From: Methylomonas rapida
GTDB taxonomy: Bacteria > Pseudomonadota > Gammaproteobacteria > Methylococcales > Methylomonadaceae
NCBI RefSeq assembly: GCF_024360925.2
Contig: NZ_CP113517.1
Span: forward strand, 2,852,001-2,916,000
Reading direction: 5' to 3'
Length of the DNA: 64,000 nt
Part shown: piece by piece, positions 10,126 to 18,557 of the stretch
Layout: every line of letters starts with the position of its first letter
Numbering within the stretch: position 1 is the first letter of the stretch
Notes under the pieces: model-generated
What the model was told of the DNA's origin: nothing
Database searches by the model: none
What the model saw: the letters and a program-made list of their open reading frames with translations, nothing else
Made by a program: the position numbers and the translations under genes

Positions 10126-10328
10126 AATTCAGCCCCTGTATCGACCAATGCACCAAAGACGGCACGCATTGCCAAGGCTGCGGCCGTTCCCATGAAGAAA
10201 TCGCCGGCACCAAGCAAATCGTGCAGTCCGCCGTGGCCTTCATCCGCGAACAACAATACGACAACCCCGAGGAGTTCGTCGCCGCGATCAGCAAAAGCAT
10301 TTTGAAGAAACTGCAAAAAACGGATTGA
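10122..10328 (+). CDS. DUF1289-family small cysteine protein
   Basis: A 68-residue protein whose start overlaps the cysZ stop (ATGA). The N-terminus SPCIDQCTKDGTHCQGCGRS has four cysteines in the spacing of DUF1289 proteins, suggesting a metal or Fe-S site. It is followed by EEIAGTK and a short helical tail. The family has no well-established biochemical role. The overlapping position makes it part of the mtnA-cysZ operon. A hairpin with no U-run follows at 10342-10357. Confidence 0.75.
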   Translation: MKFSPCIDQCTKDGTHCQGCGRSHEEIAGTKQIVQSAVAFIREQQYDNPEEFVAAISKSILKKLQKTD

Positions 10329-10341
10329 CCCTCATCCACTC

Positions 10342-10357
10342 CCACGCGCCAGCGTGG
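10342..10357. terminator. Hairpin between convergent genes
   Basis: CCACGC-GCCA-GCGTGG, a 6-bp stem with a four-base loop, between the stop codons of the DUF1289 gene and the acetyltransferase gene. There is no T-run on either side, so termination by this alone is doubtful. Confidence 0.3.
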
Positions 10358-10375
10358 AAATCGACGCCAGAATGG

Positions 10376-11179
10376 CTAAGCCAGTCCCAAATAACTGGCG
10401 ATACCGCTTAATTCGGCATCGCTGGCGGCAATGCGAAAATCGTCGCGGACCAGTGCGTTCAAGTGTTCGGCGGTTTCGACGATCGTACTGATCCGCTCGC
10501 CGGCGCGAAACTCGGTAAAGGTGGTGTTGTAGAGGTGAATGCGGCCAAAATCGGTATTACGGCACAATAGCAGGTTCTGTGACAATGGCGATTGCTCCCA
10601 GGTGGAGCACAAAACGTTGGCGGCATCCAGATCGCAGCGCCTCACCGCAGCCCGGTCAAAGCTGTACAGCGAAAACCAGTCACCGTCTTGCCGTCGCTCG
10701 AGCACGCTTTCACCACTGTCTGCTTCGTAGCGGATGCGAAACACATCGTCCTCCTGAGATTGTTCTTGTTCCGTATCCATTCGTAGCGGATGGTAGTGGC
10801 TCGGCCCGCCGAAACCGGCATCCACTAGCCAGTGTTCTCCTTCTGCCTCGACGATATAAGCCAGATGGTGTCGTGGGCCGCCCTCGCCGCGCCCCATCCT
10901 CACCCGGGCCAGAATGGGCTGGTACTCAAAGCCTAATTCATCGAGCGCCAATCCCAACAAGCCGTTCAATTCGAAACAATAGCCGCCACGCCCCTTGTCG
11001 ATGATTTTTTCCGTCAAGGCCGGTGGCTCCAGATCCGGCAAGACGCCCAGCAAGGGATTGATGTTTTCGAAGGCAACAGCGTTGAGTTGAGCCTGCTGCA
11101 ATAGCGCCAAGCCCTCAGCGCTCGGTTCGGGTTTAGCCAGACCAATACGGTCCAAATAGTCGTTTAATTTGAAAGCCAT
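10376..11179 (-). CDS. Arylamine N-acetyltransferase
   Basis: Transfers acetyl from acetyl-CoA to arylamines, hydrazines or hydroxylamines in the cytoplasm. The 267-residue product has the triad expected of the NAT family: cysteine in RGGYCFELNGLL, histidine in PRHHLAYIV and aspartate in HWLVDAGFGGPS, in that order within the first 130 residues. The start is placed at the ATG of MAFKLNDYLDRIGL, where the family begins; 14 extra codons upstream are open but look non-conserved. It stands alone, facing the mtnA operon. The natural substrate is unknown. Confidence 0.92.
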   Translation of the reverse strand: MAFKLNDYLDRIGLAKPEPSAEGLALLQQAQLNAVAFENINPLLGVLPDLEPPALTEKIIDKGRGGYCFELNGLLGLALDELGFEYQPILARVRMGRGEGGPRHHLAYIVEAEGEHWLVDAGFGGPSHYHPLRMDTEQEQSQEDDVFRIRYEADSGESVLERRQDGDWFSLYSFDRAAVRRCDLDAANVLCSTWEQSPLSQNLLLCRNTDFGRIHLYNTTFTEFRAGERISTIVETAEHLNALVRDDFRIAASDAELSGIASYLGLA

Positions 11180-11290
11180 GCCGCCAAGTATAAAAGATTT
11201 GCACAGGACACCCCCAATCAAGCAAAAGGCTGAGCTTCATCGCATTCAGGACAATCCGCCCGCCACGACAGCCCTGGGATCTTGATCCAT

Positions 11291-11318
11291 GCAGTGCGCA
11301 AACCCAGTTGCGCACTGC
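11291..11318. repeat. 11-bp perfect hairpin downstream of a small secreted protein gene
   Basis: GCAGTGCGCAA, six bases, TTGCGCACTGC: eleven perfect base pairs, ten bases beyond the stop codon of the minus-strand gene. No U-run follows in either direction, so it may protect mRNA ends or be a REP-like unit rather than an intrinsic terminator. Confidence 0.55.
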
Positions 11319-11327
11319 GGAAGTGCG

Positions 11328-11717
11328 TTATTTTTTGGTCATGAAATAGTAAACGGTCTGACACTTCAGAACCATTTGGTTGCCGGTTTTTTCGATGGCT
11401 TCGCAGGTTTCCATTTTGGAGCGACCGGGTGCCGCCTGCTTGACCAGCTTGCCGTCTTGAATGGAATAATTCAGCACCGCTTTGAGACTATCGAGCCGCG
11501 CGTGGGAGTCCGATTCCTGAGTGAAGCCCTCTATGGTTCCATCTTGTTTGATGGTCCAGGTTGAATTTGAGCTTCTCGCATTGCTGCCGTCACTGTTTGC
11601 GGATTCCTTGTCGATTTGCCAGGTTCCAATCAATTCGGCTTGAGTCAGCTTGACTTCCGCGGTCGCGGAAAAAGATAAAAACATCAGGCCCACAATGGAT
11701 AGTTTGTTGATTTGCAT
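11328..11717 (-). CDS. Small secreted protein, lipocalin-like, paralogue of 39905-40285
   Basis: A 129-residue protein of unknown function. It opens with a signal peptide (MQINKLSIVGLMFLSFSATA, cleavage expected after ATA), so it should reach the periplasm. The mature part has LIGTWQIDKESANS, STWTIKQDGTIEG, LNYSIQDGKL, GRSKMETC and VYYF, an all-beta pattern like small lipocalin or META-type stress proteins. The same motifs in the same order occur in the protein at 39905-40285, so the two are paralogues. The chosen start gives the signal peptide; 59 more codons are open upstream but look non-coding. Two cysteines near the C-terminus could form a disulfide. Confidence 0.7.
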   Translation of the reverse strand: MQINKLSIVGLMFLSFSATAEVKLTQAELIGTWQIDKESANSDGSNARSSNSTWTIKQDGTIEGFTQESDSHARLDSLKAVLNYSIQDGKLVKQAAPGRSKMETCEAIEKTGNQMVLKCQTVYYFMTKK

Positions 11718-11889
11718 GAGAAAGACCTTGTTGATGGTGTGGAAAAATTGGATTGTAACACAGCGACGCCAATAACCCTGTTTACGAGCGCTGGCGAACC
11801 GAATCATCCTCGCGCCAGATACACCGTTTCGCTGGCATGGAATCGCAATAGCCCGGATAATGCACGATTTTTTGCTTGAACTCGACATG

Positions 11890-13299
11890 AACATCGCGGA
11901 TTTGAATCAACTTTCCCGCCGCCGCGTGCCCGCGTTTCCCGGCTGGTGGGCCGCACTCGGCCCTGGCGTGGTCTGGATGGCTTTGGCGCAAGGTAGCGGC
12001 GAATTGATCTGGTGGCCGTATATGGTGGCCAAATACGGTCTGACTTTCTTATGGCTACTGGCACCGGCCTGCTTGCTGCAATATCCTTTGAACCTGGAAA
12101 TCGGCCGTTACACGATGCTGACTGGCGAGAGCATATTCCATGGTTTCATTCGTCTGAATCGCTATTTCGGCATTTTCCTATGGCTGTTGATGAGCGTGTC
12201 TTTTCTGTGGTTTGGTGCCTTTGCTTCGGCTGGCGGCACGGCGATGGCGGAATTGACGCACTGGCCGGAAGACTGGAGCCAGCGAGGACAAAGCCTGTTT
12301 TGGGGCTATGCCTCGATTGCAATATTTTTGCTCGCTATTCTGGCCAGCGGCGTGGTCTACACACTGATCGAACGCTTCATGAAGCTGGTTGCCATCGTCA
12401 CCGTGGTCGGCTTGCTGTCGGCCTGCATGCAGAAGGATGTGCTGGCCACATTGCCGACCTTTGCCCAGGGCTTGCTCGGCCCGGTCGGCGACATGCCAAG
12501 ACCGTGGGATGCGGCGGATTCCAGTAAATTGCTGACCGCGATCACCTTTGCCGGCCTCGGCGGCTTCTGGATTCTGTTTTATTCCTACTGGCTGCGCGAC
12601 AAGGGCGCGGCGATGGCTGGCCTGGTCGGTCGCATCACGGGTCTTGGCGGCGCCGAGGAAGCGGTGCTCAGCGACGGCTTTCTGCCCAACGACGATAGCG
12701 AAAGCGCACAAAACTGGGCCATCTGGCGCCGCTTCTTGAGCGCGGACATCCTGGTCGGCATTATCGGCAACCTGCTCACCACCTTGATGACCTGCCTGCT
12801 AGCCTTCGCCTTGTTGTTCCCTAAAGGCTTGCTGCCGCAGGAATATGAACTGGCGGTGGTACAAAGCCAGTTTTTCGCTGTCAGCTGGGGAGAAATCGGC
12901 AGACTGTTGTTTCTAGTAGTCGCGGCGGCGTTTTTGACCGACACCTGGCTGGCCACCGCCGATGCAGTCAGCCGGATACAAGCCGACATCGTATTGACGC
13001 TATTCCCCAAAGCTCGTCGCCTACCGGCACGCAAGTGGTATTACATTTTCCTCGGGCTATTGACCCTGATCACGTCGTTCACGATGCAACTGGACGCCCC
13101 TGGCCCGCTCATCTTGACCAGCGCATTGATTGGCTTCATCGGCACGATCATTTTCCCCGTGGCGCTTTATCTACTCAATCATAAAGTGCTGCCGCCGCAT
13201 TTGCCCGGCTGGGCCCGCCCCAAACACAAACCCTGGCTGCTGGGTGTAAGTTTCATCGTGTATTTGATATTGGCGACTTTATATGTCGTCAACGCTTAG
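11890..13299 (+). CDS. NRAMP-related metal ion transporter without the usual DPGN motif
   Basis: An integral membrane protein of about 469 residues with some eleven hydrophobic segments. The first helix region GPGVVWMALAQGSGELIWWP and the following LLQYPLNLEIGRYTMLTGE match the layout of NRAMP transporters (GPG, then a metal site, then Q and a RYT.LTGE-like loop). NRAMPs have DPGN as the metal-binding motif; here the same place reads QGSGE. That change is known in divergent NRAMP-related proteins, so manganese or iron transport should not be assumed. The start is uncertain: an ATG at 11860 is also open, and neither has a good ribosome binding site. No operon partners; it converges on the DUF3592 gene. 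Confidence 0.72.
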   Translation, partial: NIADLNQLSRRRVPAFPGWWAALGPGVVWMALAQGSGELIWWPYMVAKYGLTFLWLLAPACLLQYPLNLEIGRYTMLTGESIFHGFIRLNRYFGIFLWLLMSVSFLWFGAFASAGGTAMAELTHWPEDWSQRGQSLFWGYASIAIFLLAILASGVVYTLIERFMKLVAIVTVVGLLSACMQKDVLATLPTFAQGLLGPVGDMPRPWDAADSSKLLTAITFAGLGGFWILFYSYWLRDKGAAMAGLVGRITGLGGAEEAVLSDGFLPNDDSESAQNWAIWRRFLSADILVGIIGNLLTTLMTCLLAFALLFPKGLLPQEYELAVVQSQFFAVSWGEIGRLLFLVVAAAFLTDTWLATADAVSRIQADIVLTLFPKARRLPARKWYYIFLGLLTLITSFTMQLDAPGPLILTSALIGFIGTIIFPVALYLLNHKVLPPHLPGWARPKHKPWLLGVSFIVYLILATLYVVNA

Positions 13300-13430
13300 G
13301 CCACGGTGGGCCCTTCGGCCATTTACGAATACTCTGTTGGCCACGGAGATAGGCAATGCCGTCGGCTCCTACCCGAGACTTCACAGATTTTCTGTCACCG
13401 GCAATCTCCATGTCTGGCAAGGTATCGCCA

Positions 13431-14930
13431 TCAATCCCGACCCATTAACCAGGCCGGGATCAGCACAATCAATGTCAACCCACCCATCAACATAGGTAAT
13501 AGCCACAGCTCTAAAAACAAATCGGGACGGGCATTTTCCGGATTCGTTGCATCATAAAATACCGTCAAGCTATCTCCGACTTTGAACGCGCCGTAAGGCT
13601 CGGCGCCGTCACTCTCAAGACGCAAGATCCGTCCTTGACCGACGCGATATTCCACCACCAGCGAAGGCAATCTATCGTTTTTGATTTCGACGACACGGCC
13701 TTGCGCGCGTTCGGCGGCATAGGTAAACCATAACGCTTTGAAACACAGCACAGCCGTCAGCAGCAGAAACGGTAAAACCACGATCATATAACCCCACCGC
13801 ATGCCTTGCCGATGGAGGCGCCTCAAGCGTTGCAAGTCCGCCGAATCGCCCCGCCATTCTGCCTGAAAACGCTCGGGGCTGGCATGCAAACCGTCATTTG
13901 CTTGCGAATTCTTATCAGTTTGATTTTCCAGCTTTTTCAGCAAGGCACGAAAGCCATTGCCCGGCTGCATGTTTTCGCTGAAACACAAAATCGTTCGACC
14001 CTGCGCATCACGGACGACATACCTATCCAGCGCGGATGACTGCGTGGAAACGCGCCTGCCAGTTGTTTGCTCCATGGCATTGACATTTTCCAGTTCGAGG
14101 GCGGCTACGGCAGACCACGGTACCCGTTTCACGCAGAACAAACTACTATCGATCAAGCCGCTCCGACTTTGGTAAACGGCCCGGCTGAAGGTTTCCCCGG
14201 CCTGATAAAACAGTAAAACCGCAACGACCACCACGGCGGCGATCAGCAAAAAAGCCTGCAGTGGATCATCGTAAAGGCTTTGTAGCGCCAGCGGCAGCAA
14301 TACGCCAGTCAGCAACAGCAATAACAAAGCCCAAAAAATAACGCTTTTCCGGTTTTCCCCAGTCTCCCGTATCACCACCGGCTCAAATTCGTCAAACCCT
14401 ACCCGTTGCGGCGCGGCGGGCGTAGGCACCCAAGCGCCGTTCATCCAGGTGACATCCTCGCCCCATGTCGCTTGCCTGAGCCAGCGCCAAAATCCCAGGC
14501 AAATCAACGCCACGCCGGCATAACCAAACACCGGCAACCACAGCACCGGAAAACTCAAAAACGCCAACTCATCCGGCTTTTGCGGGTTTTGCACGATTTC
14601 GATCTCATCCATCAGATCATCCCAGAGATAAGGGCTACGCGGCAACAGTATGCAGGTTCTGTCATTCTCGTGCGGATAACAGGATTCCGGCACGGCCCGA
14701 GGCGGCAAGGACTCAAAAAATGACTGAGCCACTTCCAGCTCGATGGTCTCCTCGTGCGCCAGGCTACTGATATAGGCGGTCTGCCGCGGCCAGGACAGAT
14801 ACATTTCGATATTCCGATAACTGAGCGCCATCACGCGATACAGGATCAGGGCGAGCAATAACACCAGGCCGAACGCCAGAAACTGCTTCAGATGCCGGGT
14901 GATGCGTAGGCGTGGAAATTCTTGAATCAT
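13431..14930 (-). CDS. DUF3592 membrane protein
   Basis: A 499-residue inner-membrane protein of unknown function. Two similar modules follow one another. The first has a transmembrane segment, a soluble part with ETIELEVAQSFF and PHENDRTC, and a second helix (LPVFGYAGVALICLGF). After two more central helices (FWALLLLLLTGVLLPLALQ and FLLIAAVVVVAVLLFY) and a cytoplasmic-looking middle, the last 150 residues give the clearest DUF3592 signature: AQGRVVEI, SLVVEYRVGQG, FKVGDSLTVFYD, NPENARPD, then a closing helix. The family is common next to secreted or envelope genes but has no known activity. It is transcribed alone. Confidence 0.75.
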   Translation of the reverse strand: MIQEFPRLRITRHLKQFLAFGLVLLLALILYRVMALSYRNIEMYLSWPRQTAYISSLAHEETIELEVAQSFFESLPPRAVPESCYPHENDRTCILLPRSPYLWDDLMDEIEIVQNPQKPDELAFLSFPVLWLPVFGYAGVALICLGFWRWLRQATWGEDVTWMNGAWVPTPAAPQRVGFDEFEPVVIRETGENRKSVIFWALLLLLLTGVLLPLALQSLYDDPLQAFLLIAAVVVVAVLLFYQAGETFSRAVYQSRSGLIDSSLFCVKRVPWSAVAALELENVNAMEQTTGRRVSTQSSALDRYVVRDAQGRTILCFSENMQPGNGFRALLKKLENQTDKNSQANDGLHASPERFQAEWRGDSADLQRLRRLHRQGMRWGYMIVVLPFLLLTAVLCFKALWFTYAAERAQGRVVEIKNDRLPSLVVEYRVGQGRILRLESDGAEPYGAFKVGDSLTVFYDATNPENARPDLFLELWLLPMLMGGLTLIVLIPAWLMGRD

Positions 14931-15068
14931 GTAACCCCCTGTCGCTCGGCTTAGAATCGTGCCGGTGAGCCGAAATTATGTCAGTCCATCATCCATTGAA
15001 CAATCCGACCCTGTACCAGCCCAAACATAGGCCAGTTTAAGTATCTCGCTACAAATACCTCTCCAGCA

Positions 15069-15180
15069 GAGGCTGTCGCAAAAGCCGGATCAGATTGAAG
15101 GCAATCAATCCAAAGTTTCTGATTTCGTTGGGTTGCACTACGAAAACCCAAACTAGATTTTGGCTTTTACGACCACCCTC
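15069..15180. repeat. MITE-like non-coding element with inverted-repeat ends
   Basis: The left end GAGGCTGTCGCAAAAGCC (15069-15086) matches the reverse complement of the right end at 15162-15180 with few differences. The 75 bases between have no gene but contain TTGGGTT/AACCCAA, a second hairpin of the REP kind. Size and structure fit a miniature inverted-repeat element or an IS remnant. It lies between the DUF3592 and yebC genes, ending 20 bases from the yebC stop codon. I could not identify a target-site duplication. Confidence 0.5.
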
Positions 15181-15200
15181 AGACGGGGTTGGACCGATGC

Positions 15201-15917
15201 CTAATACTGCGCGTCGTGGTAAACGTTTTGCACATCGTCCAGATCGTTCAACATATCCAGAAACTTCTCGAACATGATGACATCATCGCCGCTGATCGGC
15301 GTCGAACCCTTGGGTAAAAACTGAATTTCATCGACTTCGAAATCGATCTCGCCCAACAAATCCGTCAACACCTGCTTGGCTTTGGCATAATCGGTATGCG
15401 GCGTGAACACCGTAATCCTGCCATCCTCGTTTTCCACGTCGCTGACATCGACATCCTCGCCCAGCAAGGCCTCCAGCACGGCATCCTCATCGTCGTGCTT
15501 GAAGGCCAGAATCGCCGAATGGTCGAACATATGACTGACCGTGCCCGGTGTGCCAATCTTGGCTTTGGTCTTGGTGAAACACAGCCGCACATCACCGAAT
15601 GTACGGTTAGGGTTGTCGGTCAAGCAATCGACGATCACCATGCAACCGCCGGGGCCAAAGCCTTCGTAGCGCGCCGGCGCAAAATCCTCACCGCCGCCGC
15701 CCTTGGCCTTATCGAGGGCCTTTTCGATCACGTGGTTGGGCACCTGATCCTTCTTGGCGCGCTCGATCAGGCCGCGCAAGGCCAGGTTGCCGGCCGGGTC
15801 GCCGCCGCCGGACTTGGCGCAAACATAGATTTCCCGGCCATATTTGCTGTAGACCTTGGTCTTGGCGTCGGCCGTTTTGGCCATGGATACTTTACGGTTT
15901 TGATAGGCTCTTCCCAT
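15201..15917 (-). CDS. YebC/PmpR family regulator
   Basis: A 238-residue cytoplasmic protein of the YebC/TACO1 family. Members bind DNA as regulators or act at the ribosome on proline-rich stretches. The product has [56 protein letters not shown] and the acidic C-terminal domain with [14 protein letters not shown]. The opening [20 protein letters not shown] resembles the YeeN branch. The start at 15917 fits this; 12 extra open codons upstream are not needed. The neighbour xthA is divergent, with about 160 bases between. Confidence 0.9.
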   Translation of the reverse strand: MGRAYQNRKVSMAKTADAKTKVYSKYGREIYVCAKSGGGDPAGNLALRGLIERAKKDQVPNHVIEKALDKAKGGGGEDFAPARYEGFGPGGCMVIVDCLTDNPNRTFGDVRLCFTKTKAKIGTPGTVSHMFDHSAILAFKHDDEDAVLEALLGEDVDVSDVENEDGRITVFTPHTDYAKAKQVLTDLLGEIDFEVDEIQFLPKGSTPISGDDVIMFEKFLDMLNDLDDVQNVYHDAQY

Positions 15918-16081
15918 GGGGTGGTTGCTCCGTTGACAAAGAAAAAACCGCAAATTTTACCGGTTAGTCATGACGCTGGAAAACGCTTTCGACTGGTTAG
16001 CGACAATCGCTCAGGCTAAAATAGCCCGGCATAAGGCCTTGCGTGGTGCAAAGCCCGTTCTCCACAACCGGTATCGTTCAG

Positions 16082-16846
16082 ATGAAAATCGTCTCCTGGA
16101 ATGTCAACGGCATCCGCGCCGTACAAGAAAAAGGTTTTGCCGAAACCTTGCATGGTCTCGACGCCGACTGTCTGCTGCTGCAAGAAACCAAGGCTCAGGA
16201 TGATCAAGTCAAAAAAGCCCTGGAAAACATCGACCACTACCAGATTTACTGTAACTCGGCCGAACGTAAAGGCTATTCCGGCGTGGCCATTTTGACCCGC
16301 AGGGAACCCTTGCGAGTATTTCACGGCATCGGCATCCCCGAACACGATTTGGAAGGTCGCGTCATCGTCCTGGAATTCGAGCAATTTTTTCTGCTGAACG
16401 TCTATGTGCCGAACTCCGGCGACCAACTGGCGCGCCTGGATTATCGGAAAGACTGGGACCAAGCCTTTTTGGCGTACATGCAGTCCTTGCAAAGCCAAAA
16501 GCCGCTGATCGCCTGCGGTGACTTCAACGTGGCCCATCAAGCCATCGACATCGCCCGCCCCAAGGCCAATTACAACAAGTCTGCCGGCTACACCCAAGTC
16601 GAAATCGACGGCTTCTCCCGCTTCGTTGAAGCCGGCCTGGTCGACAGCTACAGGCATTTCCATCCCGATACCGTAGCCTACAGCTGGTGGAGCTACCGCG
16701 CCAACGCCCGCGCCAAAAACATCGGCTGGCGGATAGATTACGTCCTGACCAGTCAGTCGCTGCTCGACCCCATCGGCGATGCCTTCATCCTGCCCGGCAT
16801 CATGGGTTCCGATCACTGTCCAGTAGGGATAGACATCGCACTGTAA
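16082..16846 (+). CDS. xthA: Exodeoxyribonuclease III
   Basis: AP endonuclease and 3'-5' exonuclease of base-excision repair, Mg-dependent. The 254-residue product has the full exonuclease III motif set: MKIVSWNVNGIRA, LLLQETKAQD (catalytic glutamate), GYSGVAIL, CGDFNVAH (aspartate and asparagine), YSWWSYR and GSDHCPVG (catalytic histidine). The start at MKIVSWNV is the family start; 13 upstream codons are open but not conserved. A PAP2 phosphatase gene follows after 23 bases on the same strand and may be co-transcribed. Confidence 0.96.
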   Translation: MKIVSWNVNGIRAVQEKGFAETLHGLDADCLLLQETKAQDDQVKKALENIDHYQIYCNSAERKGYSGVAILTRREPLRVFHGIGIPEHDLEGRVIVLEFEQFFLLNVYVPNSGDQLARLDYRKDWDQAFLAYMQSLQSQKPLIACGDFNVAHQAIDIARPKANYNKSAGYTQVEIDGFSRFVEAGLVDSYRHFHPDTVAYSWWSYRANARAKNIGWRIDYVLTSQSLLDPIGDAFILPGIMGSDHCPVGIDIAL

Positions 16847-16869
16847 TCGACATCACAGGACATCGGCTG

Positions 16870-17553
16870 ATGATCAACCTGAAAAATTACACGGAACTCG
16901 GCGTATTGGCCATGGTGGCCGCGGCGAACGCAGCGCTGTTGGTTTTCATCAAGATTGCCGCCGAAGTCAGCGAGGGCGAAACGGAAGTACTCGACCTGGC
17001 GATCCTAATGTGGCTGCGTTCGCCGACCGATCCAAGCGATCCGCTGGGGCCCTTGTGGCTTGAGGATTTTGTCCGCGACATCACGGCCTTGGGTAGCCCC
17101 ATCGTATTGGGATTATTGGTATTGACCAGCATCATTTACCTGGTTTTGGCCGGACAACGCCTTCTGTGGCTTTTCATGCTACTAGCGACGGGCAGCGGCG
17201 CGCTGGCCTCACTCGGACTGAAGGCACTGTTTGGACGCGACCGCCCCGGCCTGTCCTTGCACGGCATGCCGGTGTATGCATCCAGCTTTCCGAGCGGACA
17301 CGCCATGCTATCCACCCTGGTTTATCTAACCTTGGCCACACTGATTGCGCGCCTGGCGCCCTCGCCGGTATTAAAACTCTATATCATGGTGGTAGCGCTG
17401 GCGTTTTCCACATTGGTCGGCATCAGCCGGATTTATCTGGGCGTACACTGGCCGACTGACGTACTGGCCGGCTGGGCCGCCGGTGCCGCGTGGGCACTGG
17501 CATGCGGTGCGATTGCCCGAATCATTCATCTCGGCACGGGAGAAACACCATGA
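16870..17553 (+). CDS. PAP2-family membrane phosphatase
   Basis: Removes phosphate from a lipid phosphate such as undecaprenyl diphosphate or phosphatidate at the inner membrane. The 227-residue product has about five or six hydrophobic segments and the three PAP2 motifs: KALFGRDRP (K-x6-RP), PSGHA, and SRIYLGVHWPTD (SR-x5-H-x3-D). Its stop overlaps the start of dgkA (ATGA). The pair would therefore interconvert phosphorylated and free lipid carriers: DgkA adds phosphate, PAP2 removes it. The true lipid substrate cannot be read from sequence. Confidence 0.92.
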   Translation: MINLKNYTELGVLAMVAAANAALLVFIKIAAEVSEGETEVLDLAILMWLRSPTDPSDPLGPLWLEDFVRDITALGSPIVLGLLVLTSIIYLVLAGQRLLWLFMLLATGSGALASLGLKALFGRDRPGLSLHGMPVYASSFPSGHAMLSTLVYLTLATLIARLAPSPVLKLYIMVVALAFSTLVGISRIYLGVHWPTDVLAGWAAGAAWALACGAIARIIHLGTGETP

Positions 17554-17894
17554 AGGGGCAAGCGTTCAACAAAAGACTAAGATTCGCCTTGCAAGGCCTA
17601 TATGTCGCCTTTTGCCGTGAGCACAGCGTGCGCGCCCATTTGCTGGCCGGGAGCGGGGTAATCCTGGTTCTGCTCATGACTCGCCCCCCCGCGATATGGT
17701 GGGCCATTGCCATTTTGACGGTAGGCGTGGTCCTGATGGCCGAACTATTGAACGCGGCCCTGGAAACATTGGCCGATCATCTGCATCCAGAACAGCATCC
17801 GGAAATAGGCGCGGCGAAAGACATTGCCGCCGGCGCCGTTTTGATTGCCGCCATCGCCGCGGCAATGGTGGCGGTGGCGTTTTGGTTGCGTTAA
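17550..17894 (+). CDS. dgkA: Diacylglycerol or undecaprenol kinase
   Basis: Small integral membrane kinase of the DgkA family that phosphorylates diacylglycerol or undecaprenol. The 114-residue product has three hydrophobic segments. It carries the family signature AELLNAALETLADHL, HPEIGAAKDIAAGAVL, with the acidic residues that hold Mg-ATP, and an N-terminal amphipathic stretch FNKRLRFALQGLYVAF. The start at 17550 overlaps the PAP2 stop, indicating coupling, and matches the family length. Twenty further open codons upstream belong to the PAP2 frame region and are rejected. Confidence 0.92.
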   Translation: MKGQAFNKRLRFALQGLYVAFCREHSVRAHLLAGSGVILVLLMTRPPAIWWAIAILTVGVVLMAELLNAALETLADHLHPEQHPEIGAAKDIAAGAVLIAAIAAAMVAVAFWLR

Positions 17895-17924
17895 GCTTAA
17901 ATCATCATCAACTGACTTCCGGAC

Positions 17925-18527
17925 ATGACCATGCACAGCAAACCCGCCATCAGCAGCTTTCCGCTACACGACATCATCAAAAATCGCTGGAGCCCTCGTT
18001 CCTTCGATAGAAACAAAGCAATAGACGACGACACCTTGACAACCTTGCTGGAAGCCGCGCGCTGGGCGCCTTCTTGTTTCAACGACCAACCTTGGCGATT
18101 CGTCGTCTGCAATAAAAACCAGGATGGAACGGCATGGCAAACATTGCTGAGCTGCCTCGCGGAAAAGAACCAGCTGTGGGCGCAAAACGCGCCGGTTTTG
18201 ATACTCAGTGTTGCGATGCAGAATTTTGGCCACAATGACAAGCCCAATCGCTGGGCCGCCTTCGATACCGGCGCAGCTTGCGTCAGCCTGTGCTTGCAAG
18301 CAACGGCCATGGGCCTGGCGACCCACCAAATGGGTGGATTCGACGCCGAACGCTGCCGCGAGCATTTCCGGCTTCCGGAAACCTGTACCCCCATGTCGGT
18401 CATGGCAATCGGCTACCAGGCGCCAGCGGAATTATTGAATGAAGAATCAAGGCAAACAGAGTTGAGCGAGCGCGCCCGCAAACCTCTGAGCGAATGCTTT
18501 TATTTCGGGGTATGGAGCGAACAATAA
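17925..18527 (+). CDS. Nitroreductase-family protein
   Basis: An FMN-dependent reductase of about 200 residues using NAD(P)H. It shows the nitroreductase pattern: IIKNRWSPRSFD near the N-terminus (FMN contacts), LLEAARWAPSCFNDQPWRFVV, then AAFDTGAACVSLCLQATAMGL and the C-terminal AIGYQAPA. Substrates of such enzymes include quinones and nitroaromatics; the physiological one is unknown. The start is either the ATG at 17925 or the one two codons later. It follows dgkA after 30 bases and may be read with it. Confidence 0.9.
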   Translation: MTMHSKPAISSFPLHDIIKNRWSPRSFDRNKAIDDDTLTTLLEAARWAPSCFNDQPWRFVVCNKNQDGTAWQTLLSCLAEKNQLWAQNAPVLILSVAMQNFGHNDKPNRWAAFDTGAACVSLCLQATAMGLATHQMGGFDAERCREHFRLPETCTPMSVMAIGYQAPAELLNEESRQTELSERARKPLSECFYFGVWSEQ

Positions 18528-18557
18528 AATCGCTCGCCCAGAGACTCGAACGCGTAG

